Assembly: GCA_903940375.1 (NCBI GenBank)
Contig: CAJAKT010000370.1
Coordinates: forward strand, 1 to 9,040
Direction of reading: 5' to 3'
Origin: an uncultured bacterium
Lineage (GTDB): Bacteria > Actinomycetota > Actinomycetes > S36-B12
DNA length: 9,040 nucleotides
Below the pieces are notes generated by a model. The model was not told where the DNA came from and made no database searches. It was given only the letters and a program-made list of their open reading frames with translations. Below are positions 1 through 6,224 of the stretch, piece by piece; the first letter of the stretch is position 1; the number at the start of each line of letters is the position of its first letter. The position numbers and the translations under genes are program-made.

Positions 1-2181
1 AGTCGCGATCGCACGACGATGACGATGCGGTGGCAGCCGCCGGAGAGCGATGGCGGATCTGACCTCGTCGGCTACACAGCATCCTGGTATCGGATCTCCA
101 GCAGGGCCAATGAGCCGGGCAAGCGCGACTTCTCGTTCTCGATCGGGTCCGGTCCGTCGAACCCGGGCGGCCCAGACGGCGTGACCTCCGTGGTCGTCCA
201 GCCGGACGGCAAGATCCTCGTCGGCGGATTCTTCGACACCTGGGGTGGCAGGGTGGTCGGAGGAATCGTCCGACTGAATCCTGACGGCTCGCGCGACACG
301 AGCTTCGACGTCGGATGGGGCACCGATGGCGGCTCGGTCCTATCGATCGTCCTGCAGCCGGACGGCAAGATCCTGATCGGTGGATTCATGGTCCACTTCA
401 ACGGCATCCCCGCGCACGGCATCGTCCGGCTCAACCCGGATGGCTCGATCGACCAGACCTTCCAGCAGGGGGCGGGCTTCAACGATGCCGTGCCCACTCT
501 CGCCTTGCAGCCCGACGGCAAGATCCTGGCCATCGGCAGTTTCTGGGAGTACGACGGTCAGGACGCGGTCGGCATCGCGCGTCTGCATCCTGATGGCCGG
601 CTCGACACCTCCTTCGCCTCTGGCCTGGACCCGACGGCGCGCCTGCTGGACTCGTTGCTCGTGCTGCCCGACGGATCGATCGTTCTCGGGGGGATCCCGA
701 ACGGCATGTACGGCCCACTCGCCTGGGGCGACGTACGAGTACCGGGCCTGCTGCGCGTCGACAGCCAGGGCAACTTGGACATGTCCTTCCACGAGGCCAT
801 CGGATCGGGCATCGGGTGGGAGAGCAGCTCAGATGTCGCCATCAGCATCACCCGGCAGCCGGATGGCCGACTGCTGGTCGGCGGCGGATTCCCCGCGTTC
901 GATGGGCAGCAGCGGTGGGCGAACCTGGTGCGCCTGATGCCGGACGGGCAGGTCGATCCGACCTTCCGCGGAGGCGAGCCGGGAACCGACCGCCAGGTAA
1001 ACGACGTCGTTCACCAGCCCGACGGACGCATGATCCTGCTCGGCAACTTCAATCGCTACGGCAATGCGGCAGCCGATGGTGCCGTCCGAGTCGGCTCAGA
1101 CGGCATCCGCGACGCGACCTTCGATCCCGGGTCGGGATTCGTGGGCTCGGTGTTCACTGGAGCGCTCGCGAGCGACAGCACGGTCATCATCGGCGGGTTC
1201 GTCGATCAGTTCAACGGTCTGCCGATCAATCGCCTCGTGCGTCTGTACGCGGGCTCGTCCGTTCCACCGGGGCAGGAGGCGGTCCCCGTGCAGGCCTCCG
1301 CTGGCGAGGCGAGCACGTTCATCGATGAGCCGTGGGTGTTCATCGACGGCCTCGAGGCCGGGGAGCTGTATCGCGTCGAGGTGCGTGCACTCAATGTGAT
1401 GGGGGAGTCCGAGCCCAACACCGGGGACGTGCGCACGTCGATGGATCCAGCGCCCACGCCGAGTGTCCCGTCTGCCCCACAGAACCTGGTCGTGACCGGA
1501 GCCACGAGCACGAGCATCACTCTCGACTGGCAGACGCCGCGCCGCGACGGTGGCTCTCCCGTCCTGGGCTATCTGGTCCAGCGATCCGGAAGTGGCCAGG
1601 TCAGCGCGGGTGGAACGGCCGCGGTCGTGAGCGACCTTGCGCCGGGCACCGAGTACCAGATCACCGTTCGGGCGCGCAACCAGATGGGGGCGGGCGTGAG
1701 CGCCAGCGTGACAGCGCGGACCTCCGCCGGTCCACCGCCAGACCCTGGTCCTACGCCGCAGCCCATCAGTCCGCCGGTGGCGGTGGCCAGCGCCCCGCTC
1801 GCCGCGGACCGGGACGGCGATGCCGTGACGGTGCGGCAGACCGTGCGTGGGGCCTGGCCACCGGTGTCCGTCATCGCCGCCGGCGTGACGACGGTGATCA
1901 CCGCGCGCGATGGGTCCATGACCAACGCGGGACAACAGGCTCGTCCGCGGGCCACCTACCGATCTCCCAGCATCCGCAGCGTTCGGATCACCAGGGATGC
2001 CAGCACCGGCGCTTACCGGATGCAGGCGGTCCTCAAGTCCGGCAAGCGATCGGGGGCCGTCATCGTGACGATGGAGGCACCGGCGACTGCCGTAGCCGGA
2101 ATCTCATACGAGCCACTTCAGGCGAGCCGGAAGTTCACTGTCCGGCGGGACACTCGCCCATCGGCGGAGCATCATCGTTAG
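1..2181 (+). CDS. Secreted-type FN3 / delta-60 beta-propeller protein (5' end outside window)
   Basis: The reading frame is open to base 1, and the first residues are already mid-FN3 (a B-strand ending in RW, then the PPESDGG loop and VGY), so the ATG at 19 is internal and the gene is partial. Residues here are numbered from that ATG. Residues 1-28 are the first half of an FN3 domain. Residues 35-411 are seven delta-60 (DUF5122-type) propeller repeats with QPDGKIL..GGF and RLNPDG..D.SF cores. Residues about 418-474 finish the interrupted FN3 domain (GLEAGELYRVEVRALN). Residues 484-570 are a complete second FN3, 571-584 a Pro-rich linker, and 585-712 a beta-rich C-terminal domain containing TNAGQQARPRATY, resembling C-terminal domains I recall from other actinobacterial secreted proteins. 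There is no LPXTG anchor. FN3 and delta-60 repeats imply an extracellular binding or structural role; the ligand is unknown. A signal peptide would lie upstream of the window. Confidence 0.9.
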   Translation, partial: SRDRTTMTMRWQPPESDGGSDLVGYTASWYRISSRANEPGKRDFSFSIGSGPSNPGGPDGVTSVVVQPDGKILVGGFFDTWGGRVVGGIVRLNPDGSRDTSFDVGWGTDGGSVLSIVLQPDGKILIGGFMVHFNGIPAHGIVRLNPDGSIDQTFQQGAGFNDAVPTLALQPDGKILAIGSFWEYDGQDAVGIARLHPDGRLDTSFASGLDPTARLLDSLLVLPDGSIVLGGIPNGMYGPLAWGDVRVPGLLRVDSQGNLDMSFHEAIGSGIGWESSSDVAISITRQPDGRLLVGGGFPAFDGQQRWANLVRLMPDGQVDPTFRGGEPGTDRQVNDVVHQPDGRMILLGNFNRYGNAAADGAVRVGSDGIRDATFDPGSGFVGSVFTGALASDSTVIIGGFVDQFNGLPINRLVRLYAGSSVPPGQEAVPVQASAGEASTFIDEPWVFIDGLEAGELYRVEVRALNVMGESEPNTGDVRTSMDPAPTPSVPSAPQNLVVTGATSTSITLDWQTPRRDGGSPVLGYLVQRSGSGQVSAGGTAAVVSDLAPGTEYQITVRARNQMGAGVSASVTARTSAGPPPDPGPTPQPISPPVAVASAPLAADRDGDAVTVRQTVRGAWPPVSVIAAGVTTVITARDGSMTNAGQQARPRATYRSPSIRSVRITRDASTGAYRMQAVLKSGKRSGAVIVTMEAPATAVAGISYEPLQASRKFTVRRDTRPSAEHHR
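121..1254 (+). repeat. Seven delta-60 propeller repeats (about 51-52 codons each)
   Basis: The coding sequence repeats with a period near 156 bases. The Gln codons of the first three QPDGK motifs fall at 199, 355 and 508. Later copies are LPDGS (about 667), QPDGR (about 856), QPDGR (about 1015) and a decayed copy SDSTVIIGGF (about 1171). Each repeat ends in a D.(S/T)F strand followed by a Gly-rich turn. The last repeat stops at RLVRLYAG without that strand, while an extra DFSFSIGSG strand precedes the first repeat, as expected for a ring closed by its N-terminal strand. The copies are diverged, so the array is old rather than a recent expansion. Confidence 0.85.
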
Positions 2182-2196
2182 TAGGTTTCGCGATCC

Positions 2197-2204
2197 AAGG
2201 GGGA
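2197..2204 (+). promoter_or_regulatory. Ribosome binding site for the duplicated-domain secreted protein
   Basis: AAGGGGGA lies five bases upstream of the ATG at 2209 and fixes that start, which is also the one giving a clean signal peptide. The gap of only 27 bases after the previous stop (2181) holds no evident promoter or hairpin, so the two genes are probably on one transcript. Confidence 0.7.
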
Positions 2205-2208
2205 TCTG

Positions 2209-3534
2209 ATGCGCAGGACCGTCGCTTGTGCCGTCTTCTCCGGAGTATTGCTGGGATCACTTGCAGGTGTGCCTGCGAGTGCGGAGACGCGATACGCGTC
2301 GCCGCCCGCATCCACCGATCTGTCCGCCGCGACGAATGCGCTCATGCGGCCGGCCGACCTCACGGGTGTGCTCGCCGGCGGGACTGCGTCCAAGGATGCC
2401 TACCGTGTCGGCTACAGCAACCCGCCCGGCGGTCAGGATCCGCTCCCGGTCTGTGTATCTGGCCCCAGGTACGCGCCATTGCCTATTCCCGGTGATTCGG
2501 CGATCGGATATGCGGCCACCAATGGCACGGTCACCCAGGACGTCTACCGGTACGCGAGTGCCGGCATCGCGCAGCGGGTGTGGTCGGGTCTGAACGACAA
2601 GATCCCGGCGACGTGCCGGGGTTCATTCCAGGATGACGATGGGCGCTCGACGTTGTCGTCCACGCAACTGCCCGGCGTGAGTGGCGGACCACAGGGCTGG
2701 GGTGTCTCCGATGTCACCCCGTATTCGGCCCAGTACTCGGTGGTCTATCTGCTGGGCGATGCCATCCAGATGGTGAGCTACACCGAGCGGCGGTCGTCCC
2801 TGCCTCGCGGCACGGTCGCCGCGATCGGGCAGCTGGCCACCTCGCTGGCCGGCCGGTGGATCGGTCGCGCTTCCGCGCCGATGACCCAGGACGCAACTCT
2901 GACCAAGGCGCAGACGGTGATGCTCACCCCCGCGGATGTTCCGTCGGCACTGCCGGTGCTAACGCCAGCGAAGGGCGGGTGGAGTGACTTCACCTCTTAC
3001 GAGCCGGAGGTCTACCTGTTCGGCTGCTTCGGCGTGCTGGAGAAGCTGCCGGCGAAGGCCTCGTACGCGGCCGGCTTTGGCGGATCGGGCGACGTCTTCC
3101 CCGGTGTTGGTGCATTGGGGCAGAAGATCTACGACTTCGGTTCGGCAGATGCCGCGCGCAAGGGCTGGACACGCCTGACCAGGGCGATGGCTGGCTGCTC
3201 GGAGAATGCGGATGTCGCCATTCCCGCGAGCGGTGACTTCTCGCGCCAGGTTCATGGGATCTCGCCGTTGTCCTTCAACGGGGTGCCCGGGTTGTGGTCG
3301 CGTCAACTGGAGCGGATGGACCAGTCGCAGAGTCAGTGCACGAACGCGAGCGGCCCGACAACGTGTGATTCGGTCACCGTGAAGTCGTACACCGTCTACC
3401 TGCTCGTCGGGGACACCATCCAGAGCGTCGGGTATTCGACCGGCGTAACGGGATTGCACCAGATCAAGCTTGATCAGCTGTCCGTGAACGTGCTGGCAGA
3501 GGAGCTCGCTAACCGGTGGGTCACCTACCCGTAG
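2209..3534 (+). CDS. Secreted protein with two tandem PknH-like extracellular domains
   Basis: The 441-residue product starts with a Sec signal peptide (MRR, hydrophobic stretch, cleavage expected after ASA at about residue 25); there is no lipobox Cys, so it should be released or loosely attached. The mature protein is two diverged copies of one domain, about residues 38-220 and 232-441. Each begins with a short motif, RPADLTGVL or TPADVPSAL, and ends with a matching strand and helix: YSVVYLLGDAIQMVSY and YTVYLLVGDTIQSVGY, followed by LA..LAGRW or LAEELANRW. Cys82/Cys136 in copy 1 correspond to Cys273/Cys330 in copy 2, suggesting one disulfide per domain; copy 2 has an extra pair, Cys377/Cys386. 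The layout resembles the PknH C-terminal sensor-like domain of actinobacterial exported proteins, but that family call is tentative and the ligand unknown. No kinase or transmembrane segment is present. Confidence 0.8.
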   Translation: MRRTVACAVFSGVLLGSLAGVPASAETRYASPPASTDLSAATNALMRPADLTGVLAGGTASKDAYRVGYSNPPGGQDPLPVCVSGPRYAPLPIPGDSAIGYAATNGTVTQDVYRYASAGIAQRVWSGLNDKIPATCRGSFQDDDGRSTLSSTQLPGVSGGPQGWGVSDVTPYSAQYSVVYLLGDAIQMVSYTERRSSLPRGTVAAIGQLATSLAGRWIGRASAPMTQDATLTKAQTVMLTPADVPSALPVLTPAKGGWSDFTSYEPEVYLFGCFGVLEKLPAKASYAAGFGGSGDVFPGVGALGQKIYDFGSADAARKGWTRLTRAMAGCSENADVAIPASGDFSRQVHGISPLSFNGVPGLWSRQLERMDQSQSQCTNASGPTTCDSVTVKSYTVYLLVGDTIQSVGYSTGVTGLHQIKLDQLSVNVLAEELANRWVTYP

Positions 3535-3541
3535 TCCGCTC

Positions 3542-3574
3542 GTTGACACATGGTTGCGGTTGACATATGGTTGC
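3542..3574 (+). promoter_or_regulatory. Promoter and probable operator of the toxin-antitoxin pair
   Basis: A 16-base unit GTTGACAYATGGTTGC occurs twice in tandem, at 3542-3557 and 3559-3574, differing at one base. The first copy supplies a perfect -35 hexamer TTGACA (3543-3548). After exactly 17 bases the second copy supplies a -10-like TATGGT (3566-3571), which would put the transcript start near 3578, upstream of the antitoxin RBS. Tandem sites overlapping -35 and -10 are a common arrangement for antitoxin autorepression; binding by the neighbouring HTH protein is inferred. An upstream ATG at 3550 lies inside the promoter and is not a credible start. Confidence 0.65.
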
Positions 3575-3590
3575 ATGGTCAGGTGACTCC

Positions 3591-3596
3591 AGGAGG
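3591..3596 (+). promoter_or_regulatory. Ribosome binding site that decides the antitoxin start
   Basis: A full AGGAGG sits four bases upstream of the ATG at 3601. The in-frame ATG at 3550 has no comparable site and lies within the promoter repeats, so 3601 is preferred. Confidence 0.75.
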
Positions 3597-3600
3597 CCCA

Positions 3601-4047
3601 ATGACCGCGACCGGCGAGTTCGTCAACGAGGTTCGCGACGATGCGAACGCCGCGGCCCTGCGCCTGCTCGCAGCCGACGAGGGGGCTTCGCGTGCGCTGG
3701 TGCAGGCGCTTGAGCGTCACCTCTCCTCTGAGCCGTTGAGTCGGCTGGAACGCGTGTGGGATCTGTCGGGTGCGCAGGCGGCATCGGTGTTCGGGGTGTC
3801 CCGACAGGCCTACGCCAAGTGGCATGTCACGGGAGTGCCTGCTGATCGTCAGGCCGACGTCGCGGAACTGAGCAGTGCCACATCTACGCTTCTCGCCTAC
3901 GTGAAGGTTGACCGGATACCCGCAGTGGTTCGTCGTCCCGCCGCCATCCTCGATGGGGAGAGCCTGCTCGCCGTTGCCACGCGTGCTCCCCGCGCGGCCC
4001 GCGTCGCGGCGGATCAGATGTTCGACCTGCGTCGGGTGCAGGGGTGA
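3601..4047 (+). CDS. Xre/MbcA-like antitoxin of a RES-type toxin-antitoxin pair
   Basis: The product is 148 residues from the ATG preceded by AGGAGG. An N-terminal helical part (1-53) is followed by a helix-turn-helix (about 55-80) with SGAQAASVFGVSRQAYAKWH, in which the VSRQAYAKW recognition helix is typical of Xre-like proteins. The C-terminal part (about 95-130) includes RRPAAILDGESLLAVA, resembling the toxin-binding DUF2384-like tail of antitoxins paired with RES toxins. Known members neutralise the toxin by binding it and repress their own promoter. The stop overlaps the toxin start by four bases (GTGA), so the two are translationally coupled with the antitoxin first, the usual order. 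The repeated promoter directly upstream is the likely operator. The family call rests on motif shape and partner identity; confidence is good for antitoxin, lower for the exact subfamily. Confidence 0.78.
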   Translation: MTATGEFVNEVRDDANAAALRLLAADEGASRALVQALERHLSSEPLSRLERVWDLSGAQAASVFGVSRQAYAKWHVTGVPADRQADVAELSSATSTLLAYVKVDRIPAVVRRPAAILDGESLLAVATRAPRAARVAADQMFDLRRVQG

Positions 4048-4760
4048 GTTTGCAGACGAGGCCGCTCCATCCGCCTGGGCACCTCTGGCTGCGGTTGGCC
4101 GATCGGGCGTGGGTGGATCCGATTGATGGGTCATTCGCTCAGGAGACGGGTGGACGGTGGAACCCGCCGAACTCGTGGCCCACGTTGTACTTCAGTCGTG
4201 ACATGGACACGGCCCGTGGACAAATCCATCGCTTGTTGGAGGGCACGCCTGTCAATCCGGACGACCTCACAGATGACGCCTATGAACTTGTTGCCGTTGT
4301 GCTGCCGGCGGTGCGCGTTGTCGACATCGTCACAGATGAGGGTGTGGTCGATGCGGGACTGCCGGTGACCTATCCATGTGATGCGGCCGGCCAACTCATC
4401 ACGCATGCCGCCTGTCAGCGCATCGCTCAGGATGCCCACGCGTCGGGTGCAGACGGTATCGACGCGCGGTCTGCGCTGATCCCGGTCTATCCGCTGGCCA
4501 CCACCGAACTGGCCTGGTGGCCCGGTGCCCAGGCTCCCGCGCAAGTCGGAGAGCGTGTCCCGTACGGCCACTGGCGTGCGGCGAGCGTCAATGAATCCGG
4601 CGTGCTGTTCGGATGCATCAATGAAGTGCCGGCAGTAGGACGCCAGGCACGTCGCTTCCTTGGCAACGCCACCGGCCCCGGCGGCGATGCTCGTCGCGAG
4701 GTCGGCGAGGCTGCGCAGAGCGCATGCGCCCTGTTCAGATTCTCTGTGGCAGACATGTGA
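4044..4760 (+). CDS. RES-domain toxin (NAD+-degrading family) with C-terminal extension
   Basis: The 238-residue product starts at GTG, which overlaps the antitoxin TGA. Residues about 12-175 form a RES domain: the LWLRL strand with the family Arg (R17), GGRWNPP (37-42), the strand TLYFSRDMDTA (47-57), and DGIDARSA (138-144) with the probable conserved Ser143. RES toxins such as MbcT and its relatives break down NAD+ in the cytoplasm, arresting growth or killing cells unless held by the antitoxin. Two oddities: where the family usually has Glu after the Y..S....A segment, this protein reads ARGQ (Gln60), and residues about 180-238 extend past the usual domain end (VPYGHW) with no recognisable motif. 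The tail may be read-through into non-homologous DNA. The toxin identity is well supported by domain and partner; activity is not proven because of the Glu substitution. Confidence 0.8.
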   Translation: MSLQTRPLHPPGHLWLRLADRAWVDPIDGSFAQETGGRWNPPNSWPTLYFSRDMDTARGQIHRLLEGTPVNPDDLTDDAYELVAVVLPAVRVVDIVTDEGVVDAGLPVTYPCDAAGQLITHAACQRIAQDAHASGADGIDARSALIPVYPLATTELAWWPGAQAPAQVGERVPYGHWRAASVNESGVLFGCINEVPAVGRQARRFLGNATGPGGDARREVGEAAQSACALFRFSVADM

Positions 4761-4940
4761 CCTGCACCGTAAGTGCTCTGGCTCGGCGTGCCGCCGTCGT
4801 TGCTGAACCGATTCGGCATGAACGGATCCAGGACTCGCCTGGTCGATTGATGCTCGGCCGAGGGTCACCGATCCACCGAAGCGTCACCTGTCCGCGGATC
4901 CCATGGCGCCATAGTGCTGCGGTGCAGCCTGGCTGGTTCG
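4761..4940. other. Convergent intergenic region
   Basis: These 180 bases separate the plus-strand toxin from the minus-strand NTPDase, whose 3' ends face each other. I see no credible gene here. Short symmetric elements are present: CCAGG-5-CCTGG at 4828-4842, the perfect palindrome CTCGGCCGAG at 4853-4862, and ATGGCGCCAT at 4903-4912, which belongs to the larger inverted repeat listed separately. None is followed by a T-run, so a classical intrinsic terminator is not evident. Confidence 0.6.
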
Positions 4941-4951
4941 CTATGGCGCCA
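4904..4951. terminator. 11-bp inverted repeat, possible bidirectional terminator
   Basis: TGGCGCCATAG at 4904-4914 and CTATGGCGCCA at 4941-4951 are exact reverse complements separated by 26 bases, and the loop contains a further small dyad CAGCC-T-GGCTG (4925-4935). The right arm includes the stop codon of the minus-strand NTPDase (4943-4941). Its position between convergent genes fits a shared transcription end, but no U-tract follows on either strand, so termination is a guess. It could also be a protein-binding site, since ATGGCGCC occurs in both arms. Confidence 0.4.
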
Positions 4952-6224
4952 GCACGGTGAGCGCGAACCCGCGACTCCAGGACGGCATCCGACCCTTGAC
5001 GGAGGCGTCATTGGCGAGCTGCTCTGCCTCGATGCCGAGTCCTTGCCTGCCGAACAGCCATGAGTGAAGGAACGTCGCGTTCGCGCAGGCGGTCTGCGCA
5101 ATTGCTCCGCGTGAGTCACGGAACTGCGTGACGACCTTCGACCAGGCGTCCGGCCCGGTGCATGTTCGTCGAAGAGCCGCCTGCAGCAGCTGGTCGTCAT
5201 CGACCGTGTCTGAGATGCCGAAGTCGGCGAGCACGTAGCTGCCGGAGCCGATGAGTGCGAACCGCGAGCGGGCGAATCCCGGCAGGTTGCGGACGTCGCG
5301 GGGAGCTAGGCCACCGGTCTGCTGGGTGTTGAAGGGATCGGTACCGGTCCTGCTGACCACTGCCGCATATGCGCGCGAGCAGGCGACGGGGCGGTAGTCG
5401 GCCGACGCGCCCACCACCGTGGCCTCGGGGCCGACGGTGAACGCGACCGGCTCCTCGGCGGGAAGGCTGTTCGGATAGCACGGCTTGGCCCCACCCGTTG
5501 CCTGGTACATGGACATGCGTGCGGCATCAAGCCCCAGGCCCAGGTACGACAGGGCGACGATTCGGTAGGGACGGCCGTTGACGCGCAACGTGATCGTCGG
5601 ATGGCTCGTGGCGCCAGGCGAGGCGAAGGCGATCTGAGCGGACGCGCCGCCGATCTCGACGGTTCCGGTCTCCCCGAACGCCGCGCCGGCATCCTTCTGC
5701 AGGGCGTTGGCATCGACCCAGGCGAAGGCGGCCTCCTGAGTGCCGGACATGACCGCGACATCGCCCACGCGGTTGCCGGATGCCGCGATCGCTCCGCGGG
5801 CACTGTTGAGGATGCGGCGGGCTGCCGCGGGCTTCTCCTTCTGGATCATGCGCAAACCGGCAGTTGCCAGCAGCGTCACCTCGACGGCCGCGGGATCGAT
5901 GCCGCGCGTGCGAAGCTCGGTCGACAATGCCTCCAGCAGGGGCGCAACCACCTGTTCGCCGGCCGACTCCGGATCGGTCACCCGATCATCGATGCCCGAG
6001 TCCTTGCCGCGGGCGGAGAAGAGGGTGACCGGCACCAGGTTCGCGCTGGGATCCGACTCGAACAGGGTGATCCGGCTGCCGCTGCTGCCCGCATCGATGA
6101 CCGCCACATAGGCGGGTGCTGATGCTGCTGGGGGCTGCTTGGCGGATGCTGCCGCGGGGGCGACGAGCGCTGCCGACGTGATGATGAACGCGAGCAGGCT
6201 CGCACGCACGACAGGTTTCCTCAT
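4941..6224 (-). CDS. Secreted GDA1/CD39-family nucleoside phosphatase (NTPDase/apyrase)
   Basis: The chosen ATG (6224-6222) gives 427 residues, begins a clear signal peptide (MRKPVVRASLLAF..., cleavage near ASA at 28) and overlaps the upstream stop as ATGA; a longer frame to 6299 has no signal at its start. Apyrase conserved regions appear in order: ACR1 DAGSSGSR (44-51), ACR2 ATAGLR (120-125), ACR3 GTQEAAFAW (161-169) with Glu164 as the expected catalytic base, and ACR4 GTVEIGGASAQIAF (187-200). The C-terminal FLHSWLFGRQGLG (385-397) occupies the ACR5 area. Cys249, 282, 355 and 380 could form two disulfides. Family enzymes cleave terminal phosphates of NTPs and NDPs with divalent metal; export would place it on extracellular nucleotides. 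ACR4 deviates from the common DLGGAST (here EIGGASA), so the substrate could differ. It is last in the TetR operon. Family call is firm, substrate unknown. Confidence 0.9.
   Translation of the reverse strand: MRKPVVRASLLAFIITSAALVAPAAASAKQPPAASAPAYVAVIDAGSSGSRITLFESDPSANLVPVTLFSARGKDSGIDDRVTDPESAGEQVVAPLLEALSTELRTRGIDPAAVEVTLLATAGLRMIQKEKPAAARRILNSARGAIAASGNRVGDVAVMSGTQEAAFAWVDANALQKDAGAAFGETGTVEIGGASAQIAFASPGATSHPTITLRVNGRPYRIVALSYLGLGLDAARMSMYQATGGAKPCYPNSLPAEEPVAFTVGPEATVVGASADYRPVACSRAYAAVVSRTGTDPFNTQQTGGLAPRDVRNLPGFARSRFALIGSGSYVLADFGISDTVDDDQLLQAALRRTCTGPDAWSKVVTQFRDSRGAIAQTACANATFLHSWLFGRQGLGIEAEQLANDASVKGRMPSWSRGFALTVLAP

Noticed and set aside
121..1254. The repeated coding segment as a recent DNA tandem array or recombination hot spot
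   Set aside because: Copies differ widely at DNA level and in length; the periodicity is that of protein repeats.
1332..2495. Plus-strand alternative frame spanning the end of the FN3 protein and start of the next gene
   Set aside because: It crosses a clear stop/RBS/signal peptide junction and encodes Arg/Gly-rich sequence without any recognisable fold.
3550..3600. Upstream in-frame ATG at 3550 as the antitoxin start, adding 17 residues
   Set aside because: It lies inside the TTGACA/TATGGT promoter and upstream of the predicted transcript start, has no RBS, and the ATG at 3601 has AGGAGG directly before it.
2959..4134. Long minus-strand open frame opposite the secreted protein and antitoxin genes
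   Set aside because: The translation is Arg/His/Pro-rich without domain motifs and lies opposite well-supported genes; it is a high-GC shadow frame.
4853..4862. Perfect palindrome CTCGGCCGAG as a terminator or operator
   Set aside because: It has no loop or T-run, is not near a start, and 10-base GC palindromes arise readily in such DNA.
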